Shown here piece after piece: positions 55,114 to 64,000 of a DNA stretch of 64,000 nt (its first letter is position 1; each line of letters starts with the position of its first letter). This stretch comes from HK1 sp965220535. Its GTDB lineage: Bacteria; Pseudomonadota; Gammaproteobacteria; HK1. The stretch lies in contig OZ244833.1 in assembly GCA_965220535.1 (NCBI GenBank), forward strand, positions 1,178,001 through 1,242,000. Reading direction: 5' to 3'. The position numbers were made by a program, and so were the translations under genes. Below the pieces are notes generated by a model. The model did not search any database. It had not been told where the DNA came from and saw nothing but the letters and a program-made list of their open reading frames with translations.

Positions 55114-56031
55114 ATGCTGCACAGCATGACCGCATATTCCCGCGCCGAAGCGGAGATCCGGCCCGGGGATCCCCCCGAAGGTCCCCCCGAGGATTCGCGA
55201 GCCGGCGCCATCCGATGCCAGTGGGAGATCCGCTCCGTCAACCATCGCTATCTGGATATGCATATACGCCTGCCGGATGAATTCCGCAGGCTCGAAAACC
55301 AAGCCCGGGAAACGATCCGCTCTCGCCTTTCGCGCGGGAAGATCGACTGCACCTTGAGCGTTTCGGGTCGGGTGCCGAGCGCCGGCGCCCTCGTTTTGGA
55401 CCGCACGCTGGCCATGGAGATCGCCAAGACCGCGGAGCAGGTATCGAGCCTGCTCTCGAGCCCCGCCGGGATCGGGCCTTTGGATATCATGCGCTGGCCC
55501 GGCGTGGTGCGCTCGCCGGCACCGCACGGCGAGCCTTTCGAGCCCGCCTTGCTCGGCCTTTTGGAAAGCGGGGTGGACGAACTCGTCAAAATGCGCGCCC
55601 GCGAGGGGCAGCGCATCCACCGGATGCTCAGCGAGCGCCTCGATATATTGGCCGGCGAAGTGCAAGATCTTCGGGAGTCGATGCCGGCCATCCTCGACTC
55701 CCTGACCGAGCGCCTGCGCAACCGCATCGGCCGGCAGGAGAACGCCGAGGTCGCCGACGAAGGGCGACTCGAACAGGAGCTGGTCTTGATCGCCCAACGC
55801 ATGGATGTAGCCGAGGAGCTGGATCGCCTCGATGCCCATGCCGAGGAAATCAAAGAGAGTCTCGATCGGAACGTTCCGGTGGGTCGTCGGCTCGATTTTC
55901 TGATGCAAGAACTCAACCGGGAAGCGAATACCTTGGGCGCCAAATCCGCCGCCCTCGCCACTTCCCGCGGCTCGGTCAATCTCAAAGTGCTGATCGAACA
56001 GATGCGAGAGCAGATTCAAAATATCGAATGA
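55114..56031 (+). CDS. yicC: YicC family endoribonuclease
   Basis: Member of the YicC/YloC RNA-processing family, which forms RNases that clamp hairpin RNAs. 305 residues from ATG 55114: M-L-H-S-M-T-A-Y-S-R is the family N-terminus (with G replaced by Y), E-I-R-S-V-N-H-R-Y-L-D is next, and the C-terminal D-F-L-M-Q-E-L-N-R-E-A-N-T-L-G-A-K-S is diagnostic. A glycine/proline-rich insert lies at about 18-32. Overlaps gmk by 4 bp. Confidence 0.92.
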   Translation: MLHSMTAYSRAEAEIRPGDPPEGPPEDSRAGAIRCQWEIRSVNHRYLDMHIRLPDEFRRLENQARETIRSRLSRGKIDCTLSVSGRVPSAGALVLDRTLAMEIAKTAEQVSSLLSSPAGIGPLDIMRWPGVVRSPAPHGEPFEPALLGLLESGVDELVKMRAREGQRIHRMLSERLDILAGEVQDLRESMPAILDSLTERLRNRIGRQENAEVADEGRLEQELVLIAQRMDVAEELDRLDAHAEEIKESLDRNVPVGRRLDFLMQELNREANTLGAKSAALATSRGSVNLKVLIEQMREQIQNIE

Positions 56032-56693
56032 GCGAATTCACCCCCGACCCGAACACCGACCATCGCAAGACGCCGCCCCAAGCGATCATCCTGACCGCAC
56101 CCTCAGGAGCCGGAAAAACAAGGCTTGCGCATGCCCTGACGAAGGATCGTCCGGCGTCTTTCAGCGTCTCCCACACCACCCGCCGACCGCGCACCGGCGA
56201 GGTGCACGGTCAGGACTATCATTTCATCGACGACGAGCGCTTTCAGGCGATGATCGATGCCGGGGAGTTTTTGGAGCACGCGCGGGTCTTCGATTGCCGT
56301 TACGGCACCTCGAGAAGCGTGGTGCGAGATATCTTGAACGCCGGGCAAGATGCGATCCTCGATATCGATTGGCAAGGGGCGCAGCAAGTGCGCAAGGCCC
56401 TGCCCCGCGCGATCGGGGTCTTCGTCCTGCCACCGTCGATCGCCGAGCTGCGACGGCGGCTGACGCAGCGCGGGCAAGATTCACCGACCATCGAGCGCCG
56501 CATGCGCGAAGTGCCATCGACCATCGCACATTTTCGGGATTTCGATCACGTGGTGATCAACGACGATTTCGAACGAGCGCGAGCGGCTTTGTCGGAGATC
56601 TTGGACGCAAGGCACGAAAACCGCTACGCCTCGGACCGAGCGGAAGCGCTCGCCTTGGCCGCCGCCTTGGTACGCGATGCGGAAAACCCCTGA
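56028..56693 (+). CDS. gmk: Guanylate kinase
   Basis: Phosphorylates GMP to GDP. P-loop A-P-S-G-A-G-K-T (24-31), GMP-binding segment S-H-T-T-R-R-P-R-T-G-E, Y-H-F-I-D and D-I-D-W-Q-G-A are all seen. 221 residues, with an N-terminal 18-residue polar extension. ATGA overlap with yicC shows coupling. Confidence 0.95.
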   Translation: MSEFTPDPNTDHRKTPPQAIILTAPSGAGKTRLAHALTKDRPASFSVSHTTRRPRTGEVHGQDYHFIDDERFQAMIDAGEFLEHARVFDCRYGTSRSVVRDILNAGQDAILDIDWQGAQQVRKALPRAIGVFVLPPSIAELRRRLTQRGQDSPTIERRMREVPSTIAHFRDFDHVVINDDFERARAALSEILDARHENRYASDRAEALALAAALVRDAENP

Positions 56694-57041
56694 TCGCAAA
56701 AAACGAAGCGCCGCCCGCTCTTCGACAAACCGTCTTCGAAAGACGCTCTTTAAAAGGCGCTCTTGGAAGGGCGCTCTTCGAAGAGTGATCCTCTAAGCGA
56801 ACGCGTCGCGATGCCATCGCCCATCCGCGAGAAGATGCGATCTTGGAGCGAGATGCGCGATTGAAGTACACTTCGATCCCTATCGATCCGCGTATGATCG
56901 AGCGGATCTGAAAGCGCAAGCGAAGCACCTCGAAGCACGGCTGGAATTGCAGTCGGAATTCCCGCTTCGGCTTCGGCTTTTCACCCTGAGGATCATCCAC
57001 CCGATGATCGAGCGCCCCGTTCAAACTCTCGGAGTATCGGC
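56694..57041. other. Spacer between gmk and rpoZ
   Basis: 348 bp. Holds a near repeat of GGCGCTCTTGGAAG / GGCGCTCTTCGAAG (about 56755-56782). No gene seen; rpoZ probably has its own promoter here. Confidence 0.5.
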
Positions 57042-57407
57042 ATGGCCAGAGTAACCGTCGAAGATTGCATCGAGAAAATCCCCAACCGATTCGATCTGGT
57101 CTTGGTGGCGGCCCGTCGCACCCGCCTGATTTCTCGCGGCAGCGAACCCCTCGTCCCCTTGGAGAACGACAAACCGGCGGTCATCGCCTTGCGCGAAATC
57201 GCCGAGGGTTTGGTGGACCGAACCATTCTCGACAACGAGCAGCGCAAGCAGCCGCCGATGTCGTTGACCGCCGGAATCCCCGCCCCCGGATCCGTCCCGA
57301 GAAAAAATATGGACGATGACGACGAAGATGATTTCGGCTACGAAGCCGAGATCCCTCAAACGGCGATGCAGCCTCTCGAAAGCGCTCCGCCTGCGTCCGA
57401 AGAGTGA
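57042..57407 (+). CDS. rpoZ: RNA polymerase omega subunit
   Basis: Small subunit that helps RNA polymerase assembly and is part of the ppGpp site. M-A-R-V-T-V-E-D-C and R-F-D-L-V-L-V-A-A-R-R-T are the conserved start; I-A-L-R-E-I-A-E-G follows. At 121 residues it is longer than the usual 80-95, with an acidic tail (D-D-D-D-E-D-D) and then T/A/S/P. Next to spoT, as expected. Confidence 0.95.
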   Translation: MARVTVEDCIEKIPNRFDLVLVAARRTRLISRGSEPLVPLENDKPAVIALREIAEGLVDRTILDNEQRKQPPMSLTAGIPAPGSVPRKNMDDDDEDDFGYEAEIPQTAMQPLESAPPASEE

Positions 57408-57600
57408 CGGAAAACCCGGTCCGACCATGCAAAGCCCCTCGTCCCGTCTCGCCTTCTCGCCCCTTCGGGGCCGAAGTTGCCATCCCTATCGAGAGCATCG
57501 GGCAATCTGGACCCCTTGGTCCCTCGAAAAGCGCGAACGATTGCCCGAACGCAAACGATACGGACGGGTCCTTATAAAGCGACCGGGGTAGCCGACAGGG

Positions 57601-59748
57601 GTGTTTTCCTCCAGAGAACTATGCAACTTGGCCGGGAAATACCTCAGCCCGGTGCAAGTGGAGGAAATACGGCGCGCCATCCGTTTCGGCCGACGCGCTC
57701 ATAAAGGCCAGCAACGAGCATCGGGCGAAGACTATATCTTGCACCCGGTTCAGGTCGCCACGATCTTGGCGAAGATGCGCCTTGATCACGAGACCATCGT
57801 CGCCGCTATTTTGCATGACGTGATCGAAGATACCCCCACCGCCAAAGACCAAATCGTGGAAGAGTTCGGTAACGAAGTGGCCGAACTCGTCGATGGCGTA
57901 AGCAAACTCACCCATCTTTCGCTCGAAAGCCGCGCTGTGGCGCAAGCCGAGAACTTTCGCAAGATATTGATGGCGATGTCTCGCGATATCCGCGTCATGC
58001 TGATCAAACTCTCGGATCGCCTGCATAATATGCGCACCATCGATGCGCTGCCGCTCGACAAACAGCATCGGATCGCGCACGAGACTCTGGATATTTACGC
58101 TCCGATCGCCAACCGCTTGGGGCTACGCCGGATCCGGATGGAACTCGAGGATATTTGCTTTCGCACGATCCATCCTTGGCGCTACCGCGTCATCGAGTCC
58201 CATGCAAGAAAAGCGCAGGGGCATCGAAAGCGTGACTTGCAAAAAATCGAAAAGGAGATCGCTCGCCAATTACGCCGCGGTTTTATTATCAAAGCGCATA
58301 TCGAAAAACGGGAAAAACATCTCTACGATATTTATCGCAAGATGCGCGCCAAGCGCATGCCATTGGATAAAATTCGCTACGGATACGGTTTCAGAATCAT
58401 CGTCGAGCTTCCGGACGACTGTTATCGAGCCCTCGGCGTGGTTCATCGCCTTTACAAGCCAGTACCAGGAAAATTCAAAGACTATATCGCCATCCCCAAA
58501 GCCAACGGTTATCAATCCTTGCATACCGTTTTATTCGGTCCTCTCGATGCGCCGATAGAGATTCAGATCCGTACCAAGGAAATGAACCGGGTAGCCAAAA
58601 CGGGGATCGCGGCGCATTGGATTTATAAAACGGGAAAGCCGGGAACGATCGCCGCGCAAACCCGAATCAGGAAGTGGGTGCGGGATTTATTGGAAATGCA
58701 AAGCCATGCCGGGGATTCGATGGAATTCTTGGAAAGCGTGAAAGTGGATCTTTTTCCGAAGGAGATTTATATCTTCACCCCCGCCGGAGAAATCATGGTG
58801 CTTCCGCGAGGGGCCACGGTCATCGACTATGCCTATTCCGTCCATACCGATATCGGCAACCATTGCATCGGCGCCAAACTGGACGGGCGCTATATCTCCT
58901 TGCAAAGACAACTGCTCACCGGGGATACCATCGAGATCATCAAAGCCGACTGGGGGCGACCCAATGCCTCGTGGCTGGATTTCGCCACCACCGGCAAAGC
59001 CCGCTCCGCGATCCGCAGCTATTTGAAGAATCTGCAATCCGAGGAAGCCAAAGCGATCGGCAAACAACTCTTGGAGCGGGCTTTGGCCGCGGAATCATCG
59101 AGATTCGACGATATTCCTCGCGAGCGGATCGACTCCCTGCTCGCGGAGTTTCGCTTGGACAGTATCGAGGATCTGCATCGAGCGATCGGGATCGGAGAGC
59201 ATATCGCTCCTTTGGTCGCAAGACGCTTGCTCACCGGCGACACCCGGGCACAAGCGGCGACCTACGAACTCCGCCCAACGGAAAAAACCACCCTTGATTC
59301 CCATAGCGCCTCTCCTTTGTATATCCGCGGCGCCGACGGGATGGTGGTCGATCTCGGGCGCTGTTGCCGCCCGATTCCGGGCGATCCGGTGATCGGCATT
59401 TTGAACGCCGGCCGCGGCATCACGATCCACACCATGGATTGCCATAAAGCCATGCAGCATTCCGATCATCCCGAACGTTGGGTGGAGGTGGCATGGCAAC
59501 CCGGAGTGAAAGACGATTTTCCGGTCGAGATCAGAGTGGATATGGCCAATCGCAAAGGCGTGTTGGCGACCGTCGCCGCCGCCATCGCCGACCTGAATTC
59601 CAATATCGACAATATCGATTTCAAGAGTCGCGACGGATTCAACTCCACCTTGAACTTCGTCTTGGAAGTGCGAGATCGCGATCACCTCGATAAAATCATC
59701 CACCGTATCCAAGGCATCGGCGACGTCTCTCGAATCACCCGCGCATAA
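57601..59748 (+). CDS. spoT: Bifunctional (p)ppGpp synthetase/hydrolase SpoT
   Basis: Hydrolyses and makes (p)ppGpp for the stringent response. GTG start at 57601. The HD domain with H-D-V-I-E-D-T (about 73-79), the synthetase region with F-K-D-Y-I-A-I-P-K-A-N-G-Y-Q-S-L-H (about 293-309), the TGS domain (about 390-450) and the C-terminal ACT domain are in order; 715 residues is normal. Codon use is slightly more AT-rich than in the neighbours. Confidence 0.95.
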   Translation: MFSSRELCNLAGKYLSPVQVEEIRRAIRFGRRAHKGQQRASGEDYILHPVQVATILAKMRLDHETIVAAILHDVIEDTPTAKDQIVEEFGNEVAELVDGVSKLTHLSLESRAVAQAENFRKILMAMSRDIRVMLIKLSDRLHNMRTIDALPLDKQHRIAHETLDIYAPIANRLGLRRIRMELEDICFRTIHPWRYRVIESHARKAQGHRKRDLQKIEKEIARQLRRGFIIKAHIEKREKHLYDIYRKMRAKRMPLDKIRYGYGFRIIVELPDDCYRALGVVHRLYKPVPGKFKDYIAIPKANGYQSLHTVLFGPLDAPIEIQIRTKEMNRVAKTGIAAHWIYKTGKPGTIAAQTRIRKWVRDLLEMQSHAGDSMEFLESVKVDLFPKEIYIFTPAGEIMVLPRGATVIDYAYSVHTDIGNHCIGAKLDGRYISLQRQLLTGDTIEIIKADWGRPNASWLDFATTGKARSAIRSYLKNLQSEEAKAIGKQLLERALAAESSRFDDIPRERIDSLLAEFRLDSIEDLHRAIGIGEHIAPLVARRLLTGDTRAQAATYELRPTEKTTLDSHSASPLYIRGADGMVVDLGRCCRPIPGDPVIGILNAGRGITIHTMDCHKAMQHSDHPERWVEVAWQPGVKDDFPVEIRVDMANRKGVLATVAAAIADLNSNIDNIDFKSRDGFNSTLNFVLEVRDRDHLDKIIHRIQGIGDVSRITRA

Positions 59749-60211
59749 GACCGTCTCGGCGATGCCCTCGGTTTGTCGATGCCTCGTCTCGGGGCCTCGG
59801 TATCCGCCCGCCACCCCCTTCGAAGCGAAGCAAGCGCGGAGCCTGAGCGGAGAAGCGGAGGAGGAGAGCAAAGAGGAAGCCGATGGATGATTACCGCTTG
59901 GAAGTGACGAAGCAAGATCCTCTCGCTGAATCTTCGAGCCGGAGTTCTTCCTTCGAAGTCTCCATATTCTCGGAAAGAGGAGAGCCGAGTGATCGATATC
60001 GGAAGACTCACGCTCGACAATGCCGAGCGACAAGGAGTCTCCTCGAGGACGATAAGGAGATGGAGGAAGATGTTTCAAAAGAAAGTGGATGAGAAGCGCA
60101 TCATAGAGGGGCGGGTGGTTGGCTTGTGGGCAGCGTAGCGAGCCTACCGCCGCCCCCGGTTTGCACATTTAGGCTCCGCCAAACCGAGCCGATTTCACAA
60201 GGAGATCTTTC
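59749..60211. other. Spacer between spoT and ridA
   Basis: 463 bp, purine-rich near 59840-59890 (repeats of GGAGGAG-like words). No gene seen. An A/T-rich part just before ridA may hold its promoter. Confidence 0.5.
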
Positions 60212-60598
60212 ATGCCCAGAACAGCGATTGTCACATCCGCAGCGCCAGGGGCGATCGGCGCTTATTCCCAAGCGACTCGAGCCGGCGACACCGTTTATCT
60301 CTCCGGCCAGATCCCCTTGGATCCGCAGACGATGAAAGTCGTCTCCGACGATCCGAAAGAGCAAATCCATCAGGTGCTACGCAATCTCTCGGCCGTTGCC
60401 GAAGCCGCGGGAGGAAGCCTCGACGATGTCGTCAAACTCAACGTCTATCTGCAAGACCTGTCGATCTTCCCCCTCGTCAACGAAGTGATGGCCGAATACT
60501 TCACCGCCCCCTACCCGGCCCGCGCGGCGGTCGGCGTTGCCTCGCTGCCGCTGGGCGTCGCGGTCGAGATCGAAGGGATCCTCGTCAAGGCCCTATGA
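60212..60598 (+). CDS. ridA: RidA family reactive imine/enamine deaminase
   Basis: 128 residues. Hydrolyses reactive 2-aminoacrylate and other imines formed by PLP enzymes. The conserved segments A-P-G-A-I-G-A-Y-S-Q-A (about 10-20), L-S-G-Q-I-P-L-D and the C-terminal P-A-R-A-A-V-G-V-A-S-L-P with the catalytic Arg are present. AAGGAGAT precedes the ATG. Its stop is followed by an 11-bp repeat (GTATCGAGGAC about 3.5 times, 60604-60643). Confidence 0.95.
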   Translation: MPRTAIVTSAAPGAIGAYSQATRAGDTVYLSGQIPLDPQTMKVVSDDPKEQIHQVLRNLSAVAEAAGGSLDDVVKLNVYLQDLSIFPLVNEVMAEYFTAPYPARAAVGVASLPLGVAVEIEGILVKAL

Positions 60599-60760
60599 GA
60601 AAGTATCGAGGACGTATCGAGGACGTATCGAAGACGTATCGCAGAAAACAGTGAGAAAATATCGAGTTTGAGAGTCTTTAACGTTTGACAAGGGCTCTTC
60701 GGCTCGCTCGAAAAGCGCACCGTCTTATGCCTCTCGCCTCGCTCGAGGGATGCGCCGACA

Positions 60761-62965
60761 ATGCAGTGCACCATGAATCCGCCGGTCGCATCGTCTTTCG
60801 AATCGACCCCGATCGATGCGCTTTCCGGCATCAAACCCGCGGTGGCCGAAAAACTGCGCACCGCAGGGGTCGAAACGGCGCTCGATCTCCTTTTTCACCT
60901 CCCGCTTCGCTACGAAGATCGCACGCGCATCAGCCCGATCGCCTCGCTAAGACCAGGCGACGACGCCTTGATCCAAGGACGCATCACCAAGTTCAACCTG
61001 CCGATGAACCGTCGACCGCTGAGCGTGACCCTGCGCGACAAAAGCGGCGAGATCGAGTTGCAATGGTTCAACAGCAAGCCGTGGCATACGAAACAAATCA
61101 AAGCGGGTAAATCGCTACGATGCTACGGCTCGGTGCGCAGCGGCATCGGAAGGCGGCTTGCGATGACGAACCCGAATTTCCAGATATTCGAAGGCGATCA
61201 ATCGCCCCCGATCGATCGATACCTGACCCCGATCTACCCGACGCTGGCGGGGCTCAAAGATCGCCCCTTGCAGAGGCTGATCCTCGGGGCATTGGATCGA
61301 ATGAACGAGCGCTCCGATGATTCCGAGGCCTTGGAATTGCTGCCCGAGGAGATCGTGCAGGATAACAAACTCCCCGGGCTCCTTCCTTCCTTGCGGACGA
61401 TGCACCGCCCGCCGCCGGGAATCGATGTCGAGGCCTTGATCTCCCCGGATAATCCTTATCGCAAACGCCTTGCCTTCGAGGAGTTGCTGGCCAACCACCT
61501 GACGCTCCTCATGTTGCGCCGACGCCTCGACGATCGCAAAGCGCCGAAATTGACCGGCGCCAAGGCCCCGCCAGGAAAGTCCAAGGCCCCGCCAGGAAAG
61601 TCCAAGACCCCGCCCGGACAGCAGGGAAAAAAAGCGCGGACCGAGAGCCTTGCCGAACGCTTCGTCGAATCCCTGCCCTTTTCCCCGACCGCGGCGCAAA
61701 GCCGAGTCATCGAAGAGATCCGAAAGGATTTGCGCCTCGCCCGTCCGATGCATCGGCTTTTGCAAGGCGATGTGGGGGCCGGAAAAACCGTGGTCGCCGC
61801 TCATGCCGCGGTATTGGCATTGGACAGCGGCTGGCAGTGCGCCCTCATGGCCCCCACCGAACTCTTGGCCGAACAGCACTTCCATACCCTCGAGGGCTGG
61901 CTTGCGCCGCTGGGCTTGGAAGTGCTTTGGCTCTCGGGGAAAACCGGCGGCAAAGAGCGACGCCTGGCCATGGAGCGGCTCGCGAAAAACGCGGAGCCGG
62001 TGCTGGCGATCGGCACCCATGCGCTCTTTCAATCGCAAATCGAGTTCTCTCGGCTCGGTCTTGCGATCATCGACGAGCAGCATCGTTTCGGCGTCGACCA
62101 GCGTCTCGCCTTGCGCGACAAAGGAGAGCGAGAAGGACTCCATCCCCACCAACTGCTGATGACCGCCACCCCGATCCCGCGCACCCTCGCGATGACCGCT
62201 TGGGCCGATCTCGATATGTCGACACTGAACGAACTTCCGCCGGGACGCACCCCGGTGAGCACCGCGGTGATGCCGTCGATCCGGCGCCCCAAGCTCATCG
62301 AGCGCATCGAGAACGCGTGCCGATCCGGAGGGCAGGCATATTGGGTATGCACCGTGATCGAGGAATCCGAGGCCTTGGAATGCCAAGCGGCCGAGGATAC
62401 CGCCCGCGATCTGAAACTGGCGCTGCCGGATTTGAATATCGGCTTGGTGCACGGACGCATGAAGGCGGCGGAAAAAGACGCCGCGATGCGGGCCTTCAAA
62501 GACGCCCGCTACAACGTGCTCGTTGCCACCACGGTGATCGAAGTCGGAGTCGACGTGCCCGAGGCATCGCTGATGATCATCGACAACGCCGATCGCTTGG
62601 GTCTGGCCCAGCTCCACCAGCTGCGCGGCCGAGTGGGACGCGGCCGCAAACACAGCGTTTGCGTGATGATGTACGACCGACCCTTGAGCGATACCGCCCG
62701 TCAACGGCTAGGGGTCTTGCGCGCAACCAACGACGGTTTCGAGATCGCGCAAAAAGACCTCGAAATCCGCGGATCGGGAGAGCTCTTGGGAACCCGCCAA
62801 ACCGGCATCGCCCGAATGCGCATCGCCGATCACCTCCGGGATCGCTTCTTGTTGCCCGCCGTCGCCCGCACCGGTTCCACACTGCTCGCCCGATACCCCC
62901 AAAAAAGCGAAGCGATCATCCGCCGCTGGGTCAGGGCAGAAGACGCGAACTACGGGCGCGTTTGA
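60761..62965 (+). CDS. recG: ATP-dependent DNA helicase RecG
   Basis: Rescues stalled replication forks and branch-migrates Holliday junctions. 734 residues: wedge domain (about 1-200), helicase motif I G-D-V-G-A-G-K-T (about 336-343), motif II D-E-Q-H-R-F-G (about 437-443, the RecG variant), motif III T-A-T-P-I-P-R-T, and motif VI Q-L-R-G-R-V-G-R-G. Oddity: residues 265-289 contain K-A-P-P-G-K-S-type repeats from a 21-bp tandem repeat, in the linker between wedge and helicase parts. Confidence 0.95.
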   Translation: MQCTMNPPVASSFESTPIDALSGIKPAVAEKLRTAGVETALDLLFHLPLRYEDRTRISPIASLRPGDDALIQGRITKFNLPMNRRPLSVTLRDKSGEIELQWFNSKPWHTKQIKAGKSLRCYGSVRSGIGRRLAMTNPNFQIFEGDQSPPIDRYLTPIYPTLAGLKDRPLQRLILGALDRMNERSDDSEALELLPEEIVQDNKLPGLLPSLRTMHRPPPGIDVEALISPDNPYRKRLAFEELLANHLTLLMLRRRLDDRKAPKLTGAKAPPGKSKAPPGKSKTPPGQQGKKARTESLAERFVESLPFSPTAAQSRVIEEIRKDLRLARPMHRLLQGDVGAGKTVVAAHAAVLALDSGWQCALMAPTELLAEQHFHTLEGWLAPLGLEVLWLSGKTGGKERRLAMERLAKNAEPVLAIGTHALFQSQIEFSRLGLAIIDEQHRFGVDQRLALRDKGEREGLHPHQLLMTATPIPRTLAMTAWADLDMSTLNELPPGRTPVSTAVMPSIRRPKLIERIENACRSGGQAYWVCTVIEESEALECQAAEDTARDLKLALPDLNIGLVHGRMKAAEKDAAMRAFKDARYNVLVATTVIEVGVDVPEASLMIIDNADRLGLAQLHQLRGRVGRGRKHSVCVMMYDRPLSDTARQRLGVLRATNDGFEIAQKDLEIRGSGELLGTRQTGIARMRIADHLRDRFLLPAVARTGSTLLARYPQKSEAIIRRWVRAEDANYGRV

Positions 62966-62990
62966 ACAGCGGGGCCGCGGACCGGTATTG

Positions 62991-64000
62991 CGGGCAGTTG
63001 CGGGATCGACACATTGGCCTTCGCCGCGATCGAGCCGGGGATCCCGAACCCTCGCCCGATACCACCAAGAACGAAGCACGACGACCGTTCGCCCTTGGGC
63101 GAAAGCGAAAAACACGGTCTACGAGGGCATTCGAACGCGATATTGCGGGATAGGCATCTTGACCCTCGCTTTGGTCAAGTCGACGATCGGCATCGGGAAC
63201 ACTCGCTATCGCTTGCGGCGGGGCGTATAGGATCCCGATCCCTCGCCCGATACCGCCGAGAACAAAGCACGACGACCCTTCGCCCTTGGGCGAAAGCGGA
63301 AAACACGGTCTACGAGATCATTCGAAAGCGATATTGCGGGATCGGCATCTCGGCATTCGCTGCGATCGAGCCGGGGATCCCAAACACATCGCCGATCATC
63401 TTCGGGATCGCTCGCTATCGTTTGCGGCGGGCCGTATGGAATACCGAACCCTCGCCCGATAACGCCGAGAACGAAGCACGGCGACCCTTCGCCCTTGGGC
63501 GAGAACGGAAAACGCGGCCTACGAGGTCATTCGAAAGCGATATTGCGGGATCGGCATCTTGACCCTCGCTTTGGTCAAACCGACGATCGGCATCGGAAAC
63601 GCTCGCTATCGCTTGCGATGGGCCGTATTGGATCCCGATTCCTCGCCCGATACCGCCGAGAACAAAGCACGGCGATCGTTCGCCCTTGGACGGAAGCGAT
63701 TCAGGGGGAAGCGCAAAGCTTCGGTATCACGAGACATGAACCACGCCCCGACAGCAAGCGGCCTGCGGTTTTTGATCGAACGCATCCCGATTGATCTGCA
63801 ATCGATGCGCGACTATCAGCCAATCGGCACCTCGGCCTTCGCTGCGACAAAGCCGGTGATCGCCGAGGAGCATCGCCGATCCTTTCCGGGATCGCTCGTT
63901 ATCGCCCGCGATGGCCCACATGGGTTCCCGGTCACTCGCCCGACACACCCGGGAACAAAGCACGGCGACCGCCCTCGAGCGAAAGCGGTAACCACGGTTC
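62991..64000. repeat. Long tandem repeat array after recG
   Basis: A repeated unit anchored by CTCGCCCGAT starts at 63051, 63242, 63451 and 63642, giving spacings of 191, 209 and 191 bp; a diverged copy starts near 63935. Units 1 and 3, and 2 and 4, resemble each other best, so the array is also a 400-bp higher-order repeat. Each unit includes the palindrome TTCGCCCTTGGGCGAA (63088-63103, about 63279, about 63488; decayed in unit 4), and units 1 and 3 also TTGACC...GGTCAA (63159-63178, 63559-63578). The spacings are not multiples of three, so no frame persists, which argues against coding. The array reaches the window edge. Confidence 0.8.

Noticed and set aside
61115..62704. A 529-residue minus-strand frame opposite recG
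   Set aside because: Antisense shadow; recG motifs on the plus strand are complete.
62991..64000. CRISPR array
   Set aside because: Units are 191-209 bp and similar along their whole length, with no short repeats separated by unique spacers and no cas genes nearby.

Overview
The window looks like chromosomal DNA of a gammaproteobacterium with fairly high GC. The best evidence is the right-hand housekeeping block, yicC-gmk-rpoZ-spoT-ridA-recG, whose order is typical of Gammaproteobacteria, together with a DUF2058 (YaiL-type) gene. One gene points elsewhere: tyrS has the sequence style common in Alphaproteobacteria, so some mosaicism is likely. Coding density is low. Many spacers are 300-1800 bp, and spacers as well as some coding regions carry short tandem duplications of 11-21 bp.

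Layout. 1-2.6 kb: 3' part of uppP, a 10-copy 12-bp repeat, and a D-cysteine desulfhydrase/CuyA-type PLP enzyme. 2.8-4.7 kb: a large exported protein of unknown family. 4.7-6.5 kb: a long spacer holding a stretch of foreign-looking reading frames, then a small GIY-YIG protein. 7.0-12.0 kb: a complete branched-chain amino-acid-type ABC importer (livK, hairpin, livH-M-G-F). 12-24.4 kb: TauE/SafE permease, a doubled altronate/galactarate dehydratase-like protein, tyrS, acyl-CoA dehydrogenase, Gfo/Idh/MocA oxidoreductase, cysK, tcuA and a periplasmic cyclophilin. 24.5-33.3 kb: hotdog thioesterase, sulfotransferase, a divergent enolase-superfamily/FAD-oxidoreductase pair, a trans-sulfuration enzyme, a beta-hydroxyacid dehydrogenase, DUF2058 and a flavodoxin.

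33.8-49.6 kb is the main unit. A type II secretion operon (gspE-F-G-H-I-J-K-L-M-C-D, all minus strand) is followed downstream on the same strand by an 866-residue exported protein. This protein is a longer paralogue of the exported protein at 2.8-4.7 kb. The two share a C-terminal domain with four conserved cysteines, and both genes end at a clear hairpin terminator. The simplest working idea is that they are surface or secreted products handled by this Gsp system.

50-54.2 kb: HMG-CoA-lyase-type enzyme, enoyl-CoA hydratase and argE. 54.7 kb: tRNA-Phe with a recognisable promoter. 55.1-63.0 kb: the housekeeping block. 63.0-64.0 kb: a long tandem repeat array with alternating 191/209-bp spacing and internal palindromes that is unlikely to encode a protein.

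Together the metabolic genes suggest a heterotroph that imports amino acids or amides and degrades sugar acids, branched acyl-CoAs and sulfur-containing amino acids. No integrase, transposase or CRISPR array was recognised.
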